A stretch of DNA of 64,000 nucleotides, taken from Astropecten irregularis (taxonomy: Eukaryota; Echinodermata; Asteroidea; Paxillosida; Astropectinidae). Position 1 is the stretch's first letter. Each line of letters starts with the position of its first letter. The position numbers were made by a program, and so were the translations under genes. The notes under the pieces were generated by a model that saw only the letters and a list, made by a program, of their open reading frames with translations, did not search any database and was not told where the DNA came from. Below, one piece after another: positions 62,863-64,000 of the stretch. Location: contig OZ020254.1 in NCBI GenBank assembly GCA_963971285.1, positions 14,662,932 through 14,726,931 on the forward strand, read 5' to 3'.

Positions 62863-63833
62863 ACTAGAGATTGTGTCTGTTGAAAACAGAACACAAGGCT
62901 TTTCCGTTTCTGATTTTATTGAAAAAATTTTCATAACGATATATACACACAAATACAGTTGATTATGATTTTATGTTTATACATTTGAAGTGTGCACCTT
63001 TAATCATAAACTCACATGAATTGGCCATATTTGTGTCACAAAGAAAGACCTTGCCTAACATCGACTTTTGACGAAAGAATCATGATCCTAGCTCTTACCA
63101 CTTTTCAATCAGAAGCTACTTCCTGTTTGACTGGAAGTAGAGGTCACAGGGGTCAAGAAATGTGTCACAAATGAAAGACATTGTCTAACGTTGTCTATTG
63201 GTGAAAGAATCATGATCATAGCTCAATACCACTTTTAAATGAGCTACTTCCTGCTTGACCGGAAGTAGAGGTCACAGAGGTCAAGTAATGTGTCATAATG
63301 AAAGACCTTGCCTAATATTCACTTTTGGTGAAAGAATCATGATCCTAGCTCTTACCACTTTTAAATGAGGAGCTACTTCCTGCTTGACCGGAAGTAGAGG
63401 TCACAGAGGTCAAGTAATGTGTCACAATGAAAGACCTTGCCTAACATTCACTTTTGGTGAAAGAATCATGATCCTAGCTCTTATCACTTTTAAATGAGGA
63501 GCTACTTCCTGTTTGACCGGAAGTAGAGGTCACAGAGGTCAAGCAATGTGTCACAATGAAAGACCTTGCCCAACAATCACTTTTGGTGAAAGAATCAACT
63601 TAATATCTCAAACCGTTGATTTTTAAAGATTTTGATCATTAAATTCAAATTGCTTGTCACATGACACCTGATGACGTCATGATGACGAAGAGTTTCGGGA
63701 GACAACTACCCTATATGTACTATCTTCAGACCAAGTTTGGTTAAAATCGGCTGTTTAAAAGTGACCAAAGTGCCGCCGACAAAAAGTCTATGGTAACTCA
63801 AACAACAAGAAGAAACTGTAGAAGAAAAAGAAG
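62863..63833 (+). mobile_element. Helentron/HINE-like element with four 129-bp monomers
   Basis: Head ACTAGAGATTGTGTCTGTTG and AAGGCTTTTCCGTTT, as in unit a. Monomers have GGAAGTAGAGGTCACAGAGG at 63263, 63392 and 63522 and a variant at 63135. The tail CTGATGACGTCATGATGACG ends in GAAGAAAAAGAAG, again without the hairpin, directly before ACTAGAG of the next unit. Confidence 0.65.
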
Positions 63834-64000
63834 ACTAGAGTTTATGGCTGTTGAAAACAGCACATAAGGCTTTTCCGCATATGGTATTTTAAATGATTTC
63901 AAATGATTTCTTAAAGATGATATCATTTGAAAATATAAAATCATTTGCGAATATGAAATCATTTTGTGAATATTGAACTTCAGTCTTATACTTATACAAG
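63834..64000 (+). mobile_element. Helentron/HINE-like element, 5' end only (runs off window)
   Basis: ACTAGAGTTTATGGCTGTTG, AACAGCACATAAGGCTTTTC and CGCATATGG, identical in type to the heads at 5585 and 7684. It then continues in AT-rich sequence with repeated AAATGATTTC / ATCATTTG to the window edge. Confidence 0.6.

Overview
This is animal DNA, AT-rich outside one GC-rich block, with GT-AG introns and a very heavy load of DNA transposons. One multi-exon gene spans most of it. The encoded protein resembles type I ferlins of animals. Together with the repeat content this suggests a marine invertebrate, most likely a deuterostome (echinoderm, hemichordate or cephalochordate). That placement is an inference; a lophotrochozoan is not excluded.

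The only host gene I can support is a dysferlin/myoferlin-type ferlin on the minus strand. Seventeen internal exons (61756 down to 12383) join into one uninterrupted frame of 740 codons with consistent intron phases. They encode, in order, a FerB region, the inter-FerB/DysF segment, the nested DysF domain, C2D and most of C2E. The N-terminal C2A-C2C and the C-terminal C2F/C2G plus membrane anchor lie outside the window. Introns range from about 130 bp to 13.7 kb, and the intron after the last exon is more than 12 kb.

The introns are filled with mobile DNA. (1) Tandem-repeat-bearing elements resembling non-autonomous Helentrons (HINE-like) lie at 3.5-8.1, 9.8-11.8, 29.1-29.8 and 62.9-64.0 kb, with a second related family at 58.0-61.0 kb. 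The first family carries a 129-bp monomer holding an AGGTCA direct repeat. (2) Terminal-inverted-repeat transposons have readable target duplications: hAT (5.65-6.73 kb), Tigger/pogo-like (16.39-17.59 kb) and two PIF/Harbinger-like elements (19.7-22.9 and 31.6-32.9 kb). A second hAT-like element lies at 27.8-28.7 kb. (3) Twin 171-bp MITEs lie at 25.4 and 33.0 kb. (4) A GC-rich 6.2-kb composite element (33.8-40.0 kb) has nearly identical inverted ends that each carry the same outward-facing short reading frame. (5) A nested cluster of elements at 48.0-50.8 kb is studded with the palindrome AAGCAATTGCTT. (6) Remnants of non-LTR retrotransposons, tRNA-like SINE heads, two large minisatellites (19-bp and 57-bp units) and two decayed MADF-like reading frames are also present.

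Nearly all other open frames in the window are short, repeat-derived or chance. I found no rRNA, CRISPR array, intact tRNA or prokaryotic gene.
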